Assembly (NCBI GenBank): GCA_964557855.1
Contig: CAZLBP010000007.1
Span: 62,001-126,000 of the forward strand
Reading direction: 5' to 3'
Origin: JAJRZL01 sp964557855
Lineage (GTDB): Bacteria > Zixibacteria > MSB-5A5 > GN15 > FEB-12
DNA length: 64,000 bases
The notes beneath the pieces are model-generated. The model was not told the DNA's origin and did no database searches. It saw only the letters and a program-made list of their open reading frames with translations. The position numbers and the translations under genes are program-made. Below, piece by piece: positions 51,890 to 60,802 of this stretch (position 1 is its first letter; the number at the start of each line of letters is the position of its first letter).

Positions 51890-53097
51890 GGATAGAGTTA
51901 CCCAAAAACGTGGAGCGCTTTGGGGCCGTCCGTTTCGGCGACCTCCAGAAGGTGTTCGAGCTGGATTCGGGAGTCGGCAACGGCGCAATGCCGACCCAGA
52001 ATCACGCCATTCAACAGGTACCGCATAACCAGCTTAACGACATATTCAAGGACATGGCGGTCGTGGTACCGGTCATGAACGAGCGTCTGAAGCTGGTGGA
52101 AGGTGTGCTCTGCGGTATTCCGCATCAGTGCATGATCATTATCGTCTCCAACAGTCCGCGCCAGCCGGTCGATCGGTTTGCGATGGAGAAAGACGCGCTG
52201 CGCGAATTCTGCATGTTCACCGGCAAGAATGCCCTGATCGCGCACCAGAAAGACGAGTACCTGTCGCAGGCGTTTCGGAATGCGGGTTATACGAGCATTC
52301 TGGACGAGTCGGGGCTGATCCGGGACGGCAAAGCGGAAGGCATGCTGGTGGCCACCATACTGGCCAAACTGGCCGGCAAGAAGTACATCGGTTTTGTGGA
52401 TTCAGATAACTATTTTCCGGGAGCGGTGGAGGAATATTGCCGCGAATATGCGGCCGGATTCAGTATCACCAGTTCGCCGTACACGATGGTGCGGATTGCC
52501 TGGCACAGCAAGCCAAAGATAGTCGAATCGAAACTGTTTTTCCGCAAGTGGGGCCGCACCTCTACACGTACGAATGCCATGTTGAACGGCCTGCTGAGCC
52601 ACTATACCGGATTCGAAACGGAGATCATCAAAACCGGCAACGCCGGTGAACATGCCATGTCCATGGATCTGGCGATGAATATCGATTATTCTGCCGGCTA
52701 TTCGATCGAACCGTACCATATCATCAACATGCTGGAGCGTTACGGCGGTATCGAGGAGAGCCCGCTGCCGGATGTGATGGCGCACGCAGTGGAAATCTAC
52801 CAGATCGAATCACGGAATCCCCATTTGCACGAAGCGGGCGGCAAGGAACATATCGATCAGATGTGTTACCTGGCGATGCAGGTCATTTATCACTCGCCCA
52901 TTTGTCCGGAGCCGCTCAGGAAGCAGATTCTCCGTGAGGCGCAATCGAAGAAGTATATCAAGGCCAATGAGGAACCGGCTAAGCCGCAGTACTTTCCGCC
53001 TCTATCGACGATTGATATGGATGCTTTTCTGCAGGATATCGGCGAAACATCGTACGGCAAGCTGCTCATGACTAACAAGATTGCCGTATCTCTATAG
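51886..53097 (+). CDS. mpgS: Mannosyl-3-phosphoglycerate synthase (GT55)
   Basis: A 403-residue cytoplasmic retaining glycosyltransferase making mannosyl-3-phosphoglycerate from GDP-mannose and 3-phosphoglycerate. From memory, long segments match archaeal MpgS: LVEGVLCGIPHQCMIIIVSN, HQKDEYL, LIRDGKAEGM, the metal site YIGFVDSDNYFPGAVEEY with D172 and D174, KWGRTS, and TGFETEIIKTGNAGEHAM. It starts inside the amidotransferase stop (ATGA). About 55 residues precede the catalytic domain. It differs from glucosyl-3-phosphoglycerate synthase (GT81). Confidence 0.96.
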   Translation: MRIELPKNVERFGAVRFGDLQKVFELDSGVGNGAMPTQNHAIQQVPHNQLNDIFKDMAVVVPVMNERLKLVEGVLCGIPHQCMIIIVSNSPRQPVDRFAMEKDALREFCMFTGKNALIAHQKDEYLSQAFRNAGYTSILDESGLIRDGKAEGMLVATILAKLAGKKYIGFVDSDNYFPGAVEEYCREYAAGFSITSSPYTMVRIAWHSKPKIVESKLFFRKWGRTSTRTNAMLNGLLSHYTGFETEIIKTGNAGEHAMSMDLAMNIDYSAGYSIEPYHIINMLERYGGIEESPLPDVMAHAVEIYQIESRNPHLHEAGGKEHIDQMCYLAMQVIYHSPICPEPLRKQILREAQSKKYIKANEEPAKPQYFPPLSTIDMDAFLQDIGETSYGKLLMTNKIAVSL

Positions 53098-53118
53098 CGG
53101 TCGTTGCGACGGACGTAC

Positions 53119-53937
53119 ATGATGACTACACGCCGGACGCTCATATTCACGGATCTGGATGGGACTTTGCTGGATCGGGACACGTATTCGTACGAGGCCG
53201 CCCGACCGGCTTTGGATAAACTGAGAGACAAGGGCACGCCGCTCATATTCTGTTCGGCTAAGACGCGGGCGGAGCAGGAAGTTTATCGCCGCGAACTGGA
53301 TATACGAGATCCATTCATCGTGGAGGATGGCGGCGCCGTTTTTATCGGTCAGAAGTACTTCGACTTCCCGTTCAATTATGATAAGACTCAGGCTGAATAC
53401 AAGGTCATCGAGTTCGGTGTACCCTATCGGGTCATTCGTCAGACGCTGGTTGAGGTTGCCATGGAAACGGGGATGCGGATTCGCGGCTTCGGCAACATGA
53501 ATGTCGATGAGGTGGCGCAAGTAACCGATCTGGATAGCGACGCGGCGCAGCGAGCCAAATCGAGAGAGTATGCGGAGACACTGGTGAAGGCGTTTTCCGA
53601 TGATGAAATCAACACGCTGGAGAAGGCGCTGGCGGATAGAGGTTTCAAGCTCACCCATGGCGGGCGTTTCCATGGTGTCGTCGGGGCCAATGACAAGGGC
53701 AAAGCGGCGCGGCATCTTATCGAACTCTACCGTCGGCAGAACGGCGCCCAGCTGTACACAGTGGGGATCGGCGACAGCCACAACGACGAGGCGATGCTGG
53801 CGGTAATGGATCGGCCGATGCAGGTTCAGAAGCCGGACGGGGCCTGGGAGAATTTGGAGGTTGAGAATATTGAGCGTATTGATGGTGTAGGTCCGGAAGG
53901 GTGGAATCGAGCGATTCTGGAGATCTTGTCACAGTAA
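53119..53937 (+). CDS. mpgP: Mannosyl-3-phosphoglycerate phosphatase (HAD family)
   Basis: A 272-residue HAD-superfamily phosphatase (Cof/MPGP type) converting mannosyl-3-phosphoglycerate to mannosylglycerate. The nucleophile motif is TDLDGTLLD (D12, D14). CSAKTRAEQEVYRREL is the second-motif region, and GIGDSHNDEAML binds Mg. VEDGGAVFI is typical of MPGP. Two adjacent ATG codons (53119, 53122) are possible starts; neither has a strong ribosome-binding site. It lies 21 bases after mpgS, completing the two-step pathway. Confidence 0.94.
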   Translation: MMTTRRTLIFTDLDGTLLDRDTYSYEAARPALDKLRDKGTPLIFCSAKTRAEQEVYRRELDIRDPFIVEDGGAVFIGQKYFDFPFNYDKTQAEYKVIEFGVPYRVIRQTLVEVAMETGMRIRGFGNMNVDEVAQVTDLDSDAAQRAKSREYAETLVKAFSDDEINTLEKALADRGFKLTHGGRFHGVVGANDKGKAARHLIELYRRQNGAQLYTVGIGDSHNDEAMLAVMDRPMQVQKPDGAWENLEVENIERIDGVGPEGWNRAILEILSQ

Positions 53938-54072
53938 AGTATAGCAGGCTGATTTTTCATTCGCAGGGGAGTCATAGATCTTTCAGTCAGGTTTGTGTTT
54001 GATCGTGCTTGACGTGTCTTTACTTTCTGACGCGTCCGGGGTAATGGAGCATAACATCGATGATATGAGGAT

Positions 54073-54200
54073 CCCACCGCAAGCGGTGGGCGACCTATGT
54101 CTCAATCGTACACCGGGATAGTCGCCGAAGGCGGGTAGCAGGGCACAACCCAAAGTGGTTGTGCCAATGTTAGAAGGCAGAACCAGCTAAGTGGTTCTGC
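54073..54200. repeat. Three hairpins between convergent mannosylglycerate genes
   Basis: CCCACCGC-AA-GCGGTGGG (54073-54090), GGCACAACC / GGTTGTGCC (54142-54165) and GCAGAACCA / TGGTTCTGC (54177-54200) have perfect arms and short loops (two contain AAGT or TAAG). They lie in the 294-base gap between mpgP and the GH38 gene, which holds no gene. No T-tracts follow, so simple intrinsic termination is unlikely. Confidence 0.6.
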
Positions 54201-54231
54201 GGTACTAAACTGCTGTTTGCGAATGCCCCGA

Positions 54232-56745
54232 CTATTTCTCCGTGTTCAACTCCAGCCTCAGCGTGACAATTTCGAATGGTCTCACATCGAGCTGAATCTT
54301 GCCACCCTTCTTGATCGTTACTTTTCCTTCGTTCTCTTCCAGGAGATTTACAAGTGAGGCGGCTTTGATTTCGTCCGGGAGCTTGATAGTCGCCTTGCAG
54401 GCTTCACCTTTCGATTCGAACAGCCGCAAAACAAGGGCATGACCGTCCTCGGCCTTCTTCAAGGCAGACAAGAGGATGTTGTCGGGCTCCAGTTTGAAGC
54501 TGTGAAAGGCTGTTTCGCCCGGGACATGATTACTTTGGTGAGCCCACAACGGCTGACTGGTTTCAAAGCCGCGCCGGTGAACCTGGGCCTGGCGCCATTT
54601 GCCGGCGTAGAACAGGACCGAGTAGTTGTAGGTATGCTGTCCCAGTTCCTGCGCTTGGGGAGTCGGCACCAGGGGACCGCTGATCCCGTCCGCTGACAGC
54701 ACCGAAACACTGCGCAAGAGTGTACAATAAAGCTTGCCGCCGGTGATCTCGTTGATCGGTACACCTTGAGTGAAAAAGGCCACTCCTCGATCGCCTTCTT
54801 CGGCGCAGATCCAGCTCAGTGAGGGCGTCTTCATGTCGTTCTGAAGCGTCCGTTCAACCGGATAGGTGATCACGCCGAATTGAGTTTGCCTCGAGTACTG
54901 CGGTGCAATCATGCCGGTATCGAATTTCAGTCGTACCCGGACGTGTGACTGGAGGAGATTCAGGTGTGTTTGGAAGTCGATTCGGGGCGACCTGTTGTAT
55001 ATAATCACCTTTTTGGTGATCTCGAGAGTCTTGTGGCGGTAGAGAAGCGGTTCGTACTTGTCAATCAGGTAGTAGGGCCAGCGCAGGCAGTAAAAGGCAT
55101 TCCTGAAGGTGATCGTCGTCCGGACGGGACCACGTTGAACCTGCAGTTTCTGCGGCTTGAAGACCCCGAAATGGAGGCCACCGCCCCCCTCGGCGCCTAT
55201 GGCCCTGTCCAGCTGGCTCTTGTGGAAATAAAGATCTCCGATTTCTTCATCAATGATAACCTCATTGCCGGTCAGAAGGGGATTACCGTCCTTGTCATTG
55301 ACCGAGACCATGCCCGTTTTCTTGTCGACGGCTATGTTGAAAAATTTCGTTTCGACTTCGTTGCCGCGCGCGTTGCTCTTACTGCGAAACGATTTGCTTC
55401 TCTTGACGACTTTGTAGGCGCGGCAGCCGAGTGCCGGCACTTTGGCCATGAAGCCGATGCGAACCTGTCGTACGGAATCATCGTCCCAGCGTCGCACGGC
55501 CACGGCTTCACTGGGAACTTCCTTGCCGTTGGCGGATATGCCGGGTTCCCGGGACCAGCCCTCGCCCAGCTCCAGGTCGGCTTCGACCCAGTTCTCAACT
55601 TCCCAGTTGTTCGGATTGAAAACGAGCAGGCAGGTACCGCGCGATTTGCCCGGCATGAGTTGCTCGAGTGAGACGCGCATGATGGACGGTACGGTCTCAT
55701 TGATATCTTCAATGTACTCCCAGGCTTCATCATAGATTTCATCGATCCCGCAGCCCGGCACGACATCGTGCATGGCCAGAAACATCTTTTTCTTCCACAT
55801 ATCCATCATGGACATAAGCGGGTACTGTCGTCCTTGTGTCAGCGCCAGGGCGGCGGCCTTCTCGGCAATAAGAAGTTTCAGTTCGCAATCACGGATGGCC
55901 AGCCGCAGGCGCACGCGGCTGGAAGATACATCGGGGAAAATGCTCTCCAGGTCATCGCTGTACATCTCTCCGGAAAAAGTTATCAGATCTTCGTGGTTTT
56001 TGTCAAACTGCTCGAAGTACTCCTTCGGGGTGGCCATATGTATTTTGACGTCCTTGTGGTCGTTGTTCCATTCCTGGACTTTGTCCGGAATGTCTTCCTG
56101 GGGAATGGCGCCGCCGCTGCCGCAGGGCATGAGGATGTGATCGGTGGTAGCCAGCCGCTGCAGATGCCGATAGCTTTCCTCCCATTTATGCAGGACCAGC
56201 CCGGCCCGGTAGCCCAGCGGCATCCAGTGGGCGGGGATAGTCGTTCCGTCGAGGCCCTCCCAGAGGAACTCGCTTACCCGGCTCCCGATTGCTCGCTGCA
56301 GTCCTCGGCGAAAGGCCAGCCATTTGTAGCCGGCCTTACGATAAATTTGGGGCAGTTGCGCGTTCAGGCCAAACCCGTCGGCCGCCCAGGCCACCGGTAC
56401 ATCGACACCAAAATGATCCTTGGTGTACCGTTTGCCGTACAGAATCTCGCGCACCAGTACTTCGCCCCCGGGGATCATCGGATCGGGCATCAAATACTGA
56501 CTGTCGACCATTTCGATTTTCCCTTCCCGAATGAATCTTTCTATGTCGGAGAAGAGTTCCGGATTACGATGTTCGATCAACTCCAGGGGGTAGGTCTGCT
56601 CAATGAGGAAACGAAAATCGCGCTCTTCAATCATCCTGACCGCTTTGGTCAGGATAGCAATAAAGATGTAAAGGTAGTCTTCCTTATTGAAAGCCCATAC
56701 GACGTCATAGTGTGTGTGCGGTGTCAGATATACTGTTTTGGCCAT
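54232..56745 (-). CDS. Glycoside hydrolase family 38 alpha-mannosidase, possible mannosylglycerate hydrolase
   Basis: An 837-residue cytoplasmic enzyme. The N-terminal zinc motif HTHYDVVW (His10, His12, Asp14) is complete. The nucleophile region WAADGFGLNAQLPQIY has D123 where other GH38 enzymes have the catalytic Asp. HDVVPGCGIDEIYDEAWEY and the C-terminal beta-domains follow. E. coli MngB, which splits mannosylglycerate (or its phosphate) into mannose and glycerate, is a GH38 enzyme. Here the gene faces mpgS-mpgP and lies in line with a glycerate kinase locus, so the same reaction is plausible. A general alpha-mannosidase remains possible. Confidence 0.9.
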   Translation of the reverse strand: MAKTVYLTPHTHYDVVWAFNKEDYLYIFIAILTKAVRMIEERDFRFLIEQTYPLELIEHRNPELFSDIERFIREGKIEMVDSQYLMPDPMIPGGEVLVREILYGKRYTKDHFGVDVPVAWAADGFGLNAQLPQIYRKAGYKWLAFRRGLQRAIGSRVSEFLWEGLDGTTIPAHWMPLGYRAGLVLHKWEESYRHLQRLATTDHILMPCGSGGAIPQEDIPDKVQEWNNDHKDVKIHMATPKEYFEQFDKNHEDLITFSGEMYSDDLESIFPDVSSSRVRLRLAIRDCELKLLIAEKAAALALTQGRQYPLMSMMDMWKKKMFLAMHDVVPGCGIDEIYDEAWEYIEDINETVPSIMRVSLEQLMPGKSRGTCLLVFNPNNWEVENWVEADLELGEGWSREPGISANGKEVPSEAVAVRRWDDDSVRQVRIGFMAKVPALGCRAYKVVKRSKSFRSKSNARGNEVETKFFNIAVDKKTGMVSVNDKDGNPLLTGNEVIIDEEIGDLYFHKSQLDRAIGAEGGGGLHFGVFKPQKLQVQRGPVRTTITFRNAFYCLRWPYYLIDKYEPLLYRHKTLEITKKVIIYNRSPRIDFQTHLNLLQSHVRVRLKFDTGMIAPQYSRQTQFGVITYPVERTLQNDMKTPSLSWICAEEGDRGVAFFTQGVPINEITGGKLYCTLLRSVSVLSADGISGPLVPTPQAQELGQHTYNYSVLFYAGKWRQAQVHRRGFETSQPLWAHQSNHVPGETAFHSFKLEPDNILLSALKKAEDGHALVLRLFESKGEACKATIKLPDEIKAASLVNLLEENEGKVTIKKGGKIQLDVRPFEIVTLRLELNTEK

Positions 56746-56771
56746 TGTCTCTCCAGTTGGTGCAATTCAGG

Positions 56772-58118
56772 CTATGTTAAGCGCCACTCTTTTTCAAGGG
56801 CGTTAAGAGCGGTCGTTATATGATCAATCTGTGTCCGAACGGTATTGTTCCACCATTCTGGCCGATTCTCTGGGTCTGTTTGGGGCATGTCTTTCAGCAG
56901 CTTGTCGGATTCTTCCTCCGCAGCATCGAATTCCTGTCGAAGTTTCGGGTACCGCTCGGCGGGTCGCTCTGCCGTTTTCTCCAATAGTCGATTCAATCGC
57001 CACCACAGAGATGATTGCGAGAAGGTATCAACGGGAGCAGTGTCCGGTTTGTGGACTCCCAATTCGGCGGTGCCGGTATTGGTAATCAACTGCGGCAGGT
57101 TGGCTGTAAACGGGATAGCGGTAAATACACTGCTGCACGGGGAAACATACGCAAACCAAATCATCGGGGGGACCTCACCTTTGGGATCCAGTTCCACGAC
57201 CACGGACGTGGCGGTATTGCCCCAGGTGAACTTGTTCGGGGAATCGTGCATGCACAGGGTATGAAAGTCGGGCAGATACTGATGAAACTGCGGACCTTCG
57301 ATAAAAGTACCTTCGTAGTGATCACGCAGAATCCGCTTGAAAAAGGCCGGGTCATGACGTCCTTTATTCTCCTGCAATAACTGATTGGTTCTTCGCCAAC
57401 GAATGTGAGACACTTGCCGCGAGTAGTGACGGTGGTCACCGTAGGCAAAAGCGAAATCGAAGTCTCCTTCATTGCTCCACCAGCCGTTGTTGACAGCGAA
57501 CTTCTCAATGTCGGCGCCGGCTTTGGTATATCCGCTGCGTATCGTGGGCTGATTAGAGATGGACCGTACTCCGGACTTGACATTCTCGGCAATCCATCGC
57601 TTGCCGCTTGTTTCCAGCACCCAGGCTTCCTTGGCATCGGCCAGCAAATACGAATTATCGTAGCTGCCGGCATTGTGATCGGTTCCCCTCACGGCAGAAC
57701 CCCATTGACCGTACTTCTCGAGAAGAATGACAATCGCATCGAGAGTCTCTTCGGCCGTCCGGCCTCTCTCCAGGCCAAACCGGAGAAGGTCCATTCCGGT
57801 CAGTCCCAGTTGATCTCGGTTTTCTTCGATGTGGAGGGATTTCGTGAATATGGCGGCATTGCCGCCGACCACGCCCGCTTCATTTATACCGGTTTCATAT
57901 CCCCAGCACCAGTACGGACGACAACCTAATGTCGCCAGCGTCTCTGCTTCGTCGGGAACAGAGACATAGGAGCACTGAATCTCTCTGCCGGGCGATGGTT
58001 TACGAGCCTCCCCGTAGTACCAGACCTGGCATTCGCCGGCCGGTCGGTCACTGTTCTTACCGAAAAGGAGTTTATTCTCTTTGGTGGAATCGGCGAGAGC
58101 AACTATCAAATCACACAT
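56772..58118 (-). CDS. C69/secernin-like Ntn hydrolase
   Basis: A 448-residue protein of the dipeptidase-A/secernin group. ATG 58118 is chosen because it gives MCDLIVALADST, placing Cys2 as the N-terminal nucleophile expected for the family; an upstream in-frame start would bury it. GKNSDRP, ETGINEAGVVGGN and DNSYLLADAKEAWVLETSG follow the C69 pattern. Such enzymes hydrolyse amide bonds of dipeptides or other small molecules. It sits 26 bases upstream of the GH38 gene on the same strand, so the two are likely co-expressed. An amidase acting on mannosylglyceramide is an attractive but untested idea. Confidence 0.85.
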   Translation of the reverse strand: MCDLIVALADSTKENKLLFGKNSDRPAGECQVWYYGEARKPSPGREIQCSYVSVPDEAETLATLGCRPYWCWGYETGINEAGVVGGNAAIFTKSLHIEENRDQLGLTGMDLLRFGLERGRTAEETLDAIVILLEKYGQWGSAVRGTDHNAGSYDNSYLLADAKEAWVLETSGKRWIAENVKSGVRSISNQPTIRSGYTKAGADIEKFAVNNGWWSNEGDFDFAFAYGDHRHYSRQVSHIRWRRTNQLLQENKGRHDPAFFKRILRDHYEGTFIEGPQFHQYLPDFHTLCMHDSPNKFTWGNTATSVVVELDPKGEVPPMIWFAYVSPCSSVFTAIPFTANLPQLITNTGTAELGVHKPDTAPVDTFSQSSLWWRLNRLLEKTAERPAERYPKLRQEFDAAEEESDKLLKDMPQTDPENRPEWWNNTVRTQIDHITTALNALEKEWRLT

Positions 58119-58287
58119 GATTAACACCGTCCGTGGTTTCCATTTCAAAGATCGTAATCATGAATCTATAAAGACTGATCACTATTTCAATCACTTTCTA
58201 TCTCTTCTGGGTTTCGGCCACATGTTCTACAGGGAAAGTACAATATGTTTTGCATGCCGTGTATCCCTTTGTTACCATACTATCACA

Positions 58288-59616
58288 ATGTCTGAGCCAA
58301 TCGATGACATTTATGAGGTGATGCTGACCGCCGTTAGATCTGTTCGAGGAGATATTGCGGTAAAAAACGGCATTACGCATAGCGACAACACACTCGAGGT
58401 CAACGTTGAGATCATCTCGTTTACCGAATATGACAGCATCTATGTGATCGGTGCCGGGAAAGCATCGGCCCATATGGCGCACGGCTTGGAGGAGATGCTG
58501 GGAAATCGCATAAATGGGGGGCTGATCAGCACGAAGTACGGTCATAGCGTCGGGCTCGGTTGCTGTGACATTATCGAAGCGGGGCATCCGCTTCCGGATG
58601 AAAACAGCGTCAGGGCGGCCGCCAAGACACTGGCGCTGGCTGACGGCATGACCCAAAAGGATCTCGTATTCTGCCTCCTCTCGGGGGGTGCTTCTGCACT
58701 CTGGTGTCAGGCCGCGACGCCTCTCGCTCTTGAAGACAAGCTCAGAACCACCGAAGTGCTTCTGAAGTGTGGGGCCGATATTCACGAGATGAACACCGTA
58801 CGCAAGCATTTATCGGCGATAAAAGGTGGACGATTGGCCCTAAAAGCACACCCGGCGCGATTAGTGACACTGGTTATTTCTGATGTGATTGGGGACGATT
58901 TGAGTGCAATCGGATCGGGACCGACCGTTGTCGACAACACGACCTTTGCGGATGTCAAGGCGATTTTCGAAAGGTACGACTTGACGTCGCAATTACCGGA
59001 CGCTGTCGAGGCTTTTGTCAATAATAAGTCCACCGAGTCTCCAGACAACTCCTTTCCCGTTCGTGATAAGCAATTCAATTCAGATGTTGTTTCGATAATT
59101 GCTTCTAACAAACTTGCACTCCAAACTGCCAAAGAAACCGCACACGAACTCGGTTATGATGCCCGCATTACGAACATGCGCGTTATGGGCGAGGCTCGAG
59201 AAGTGGCCCGACTGTTGATCTTACAAGCGCAGGAGGCGGCTCGAGCAATGCCGCCGCAATCGCGACCGTTGCTTATGTTGTCAGGAGGTGAGACAACGGT
59301 GACTATCAGAGGCAACGGCAGAGGCGGTCGTAACCAGGAACTGGCACTTGCGGCGGCTATCGAACTGGACGGCATGGCCGGTATCCGGCTGGCATCAATC
59401 GGAACTGACGGCACCGATGGACCCACGGAGGTGGCGGGAGCCGTTGTCGACGGCGCAACAGTCGCTCGCGGGAAAGAAGCCGGGCTGGACGCCAGGAAGT
59501 ATCTCGAAAACAATGACAGCTATACGTTTTTCAGCACGCTGGGTGACCTCATTCATACCGGACCCACCGGCACGAACGTGATGGATATGCAGATCATCTT
59601 GATATCACGAAGTTAA
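58288..59616 (+). CDS. Glycerate 2-kinase (MOFRL family, GckA-type)
   Basis: A 442-residue enzyme phosphorylating D-glycerate to 2-phosphoglycerate. Landmarks are IYVIGAGKASAHMA, EAGHPLPDENS, the phosphate-binding LLSGGASALW, KHLSAIKGGRLA, LVISDVIGDDLSAIGSGPT, and the MOFRL-domain motif GGETTVTIRGNGRGGRNQE. The C-terminus GPTGTNVMDMQIILI is canonical. ATG 58288 is used; the frame stays open upstream but overlaps the divergent C69 gene. Released glycerate from mannosylglycerate would be its natural substrate in this neighbourhood. The 169-base divergent gap should carry both promoters. Confidence 0.93.
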   Translation: MSEPIDDIYEVMLTAVRSVRGDIAVKNGITHSDNTLEVNVEIISFTEYDSIYVIGAGKASAHMAHGLEEMLGNRINGGLISTKYGHSVGLGCCDIIEAGHPLPDENSVRAAAKTLALADGMTQKDLVFCLLSGGASALWCQAATPLALEDKLRTTEVLLKCGADIHEMNTVRKHLSAIKGGRLALKAHPARLVTLVISDVIGDDLSAIGSGPTVVDNTTFADVKAIFERYDLTSQLPDAVEAFVNNKSTESPDNSFPVRDKQFNSDVVSIIASNKLALQTAKETAHELGYDARITNMRVMGEAREVARLLILQAQEAARAMPPQSRPLLMLSGGETTVTIRGNGRGGRNQELALAAAIELDGMAGIRLASIGTDGTDGPTEVAGAVVDGATVARGKEAGLDARKYLENNDSYTFFSTLGDLIHTGPTGTNVMDMQIILISRS

Positions 59617-59648
59617 ACGGTTCTGACGGTCGCTTTGTCGGCCGAGTT

Positions 59649-59924
59649 CTACATCATAATTTCGACTTTTTGTTTCGTTTTATCCGCCAGGCGGTTGTAC
59701 AGCCAGGCCAGCGAAGCTCCACCGAGAAGCCCGTCGGCCAGTCCCCAAAGGATCCCGAACAGACTGCCGATGGGCGTAGCATCGAATCCGCGGTATATCT
59801 GGCTCAGCAACGGAATCTCTTTTTTCTTGCTTCCCCAGAGATACAAGCACCAGGACAAGAGAAACATGGCGACTCCCCAGACCACACTGCAGGCGGCGGC
59901 AAAGGCTTTGATGTTTAATCTCAT
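59649..59924 (-). CDS. Small holin-like two-helix membrane protein
   Basis: A 91-residue protein with two hydrophobic segments (about residues 8-30, SVVWGVAMFLLSWCLYLWG, and 50-75, PIGSLFGILWGLADGLLGGA). A conserved-looking IYRGFDATPIGSL lies between them, and a charged tail follows. It belongs to a group of small proteins in environmental bacteria often labelled as holins, without experimental support. A strong aaaggag lies before ATG 59924. It is convergent with the glycerate kinase gene and 209 bases from the BON-domain gene upstream on the same strand. Confidence 0.8.
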   Translation of the reverse strand: MRLNIKAFAAACSVVWGVAMFLLSWCLYLWGSKKKEIPLLSQIYRGFDATPIGSLFGILWGLADGLLGGASLAWLYNRLADKTKQKVEIMM

Positions 59925-60133
59925 TTCAGGTTATCTCCTTTCGCTTGTGAATTACTAAAAACCGAACTCAGTCGGCCGACTACAGCAAAGTACAGGCTAG
60001 ACCGGTCGTTCGACATGCCTGGTACTCTTAACGGTCTCACTTCTTTGCGCGGGACAGGGCGAATGACGGTTTTTCTCCCCCTCAAACCACCATCTAACCT
60101 GATCCCGCAAAGAAAATCGAAGTTCCGATGCTG

Positions 60134-60802
60134 CTACGAGGGGGGTGCGATCATGAGGTTGTTCCTGACATCAACTACCCCGGTCGTATACATCGCGGTT
60201 TCCCAGGCGGCGCGTTCACCGGCTAATGAGGGAACCGAGCCGGACAGATTGACGACGCCGTTATCGACGGTTACATCAATAGTCTCGAGATCGACACCCG
60301 GCTTGCGATCCAGAGCCGAGATAATGTCGTCGGCTATTGCCTTGTCAAGAATACTCTCAGATGGTACCACGGCCAGCTTGTTCGACACACCGACCGCGCC
60401 GGCGATATTGCCGGCGATTTCCTCCGCTCGTTTCTTTTTCCAGTATGTATCTACCGAACCTTCCAATGTAACCGAGCCGTTCTGAACGGTCACACCGAGA
60501 TCAGTCACATCCTGGTTCGGATCCCAATCCAGGCTTTTGCGTATGTTGGTCTCCAATTCCTGATCTGTGGGTACCGTGGTTCTTTCGCCGTAGCGCACGT
60601 TCAACTCGTTGGTGATTGAACGCACACCATCAATCAGCCCCGCGTCACTTTGAGCGGCCACTCGCGCCAGATAAGTCGGCACCTCTCCTGTCAATATGAC
60701 TTGTCCTTCCTCAACTTTTACCTGGACAGAGGATGCATCAATTCGGCTATCCCAGAAAATCGAATCTACAACGTCCTTCTTAATATGTTCGTCACTACGC
60801 AT
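60134..60802 (-). CDS. Protein with three BON domains
   Basis: A 222-residue protein of three tandem BON domains (about residues 3-70, 78-145 and 148-218). Each has the pattern V-x-V-x-x-G-x-V-x-L-x-G-x-V and an ending like GV-x-x-VxN. No signal peptide is visible, unlike OsmY, so it may be cytoplasmic. BON proteins bind phospholipids and are induced by osmotic and other stress. A strong taaggaggtga precedes ATG 60802. Its closeness to a compatible-solute locus is suggestive only. Confidence 0.9.
   Translation of the reverse strand: MRSDEHIKKDVVDSIFWDSRIDASSVQVKVEEGQVILTGEVPTYLARVAAQSDAGLIDGVRSITNELNVRYGERTTVPTDQELETNIRKSLDWDPNQDVTDLGVTVQNGSVTLEGSVDTYWKKKRAEEIAGNIAGAVGVSNKLAVVPSESILDKAIADDIISALDRKPGVDLETIDVTVDNGVVNLSGSVPSLAGERAAWETAMYTTGVVDVRNNLMIAPPS

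Noticed and set aside
54073..54200. Possible CRISPR array
   Set aside because: The three hairpins have different arms and no equal repeats or spacers.
55768..56823. A 351-codon plus-strand open frame opposite the GH38 gene
   Set aside because: Antisense shadow; the GH38 motifs on the minus strand are unambiguous.
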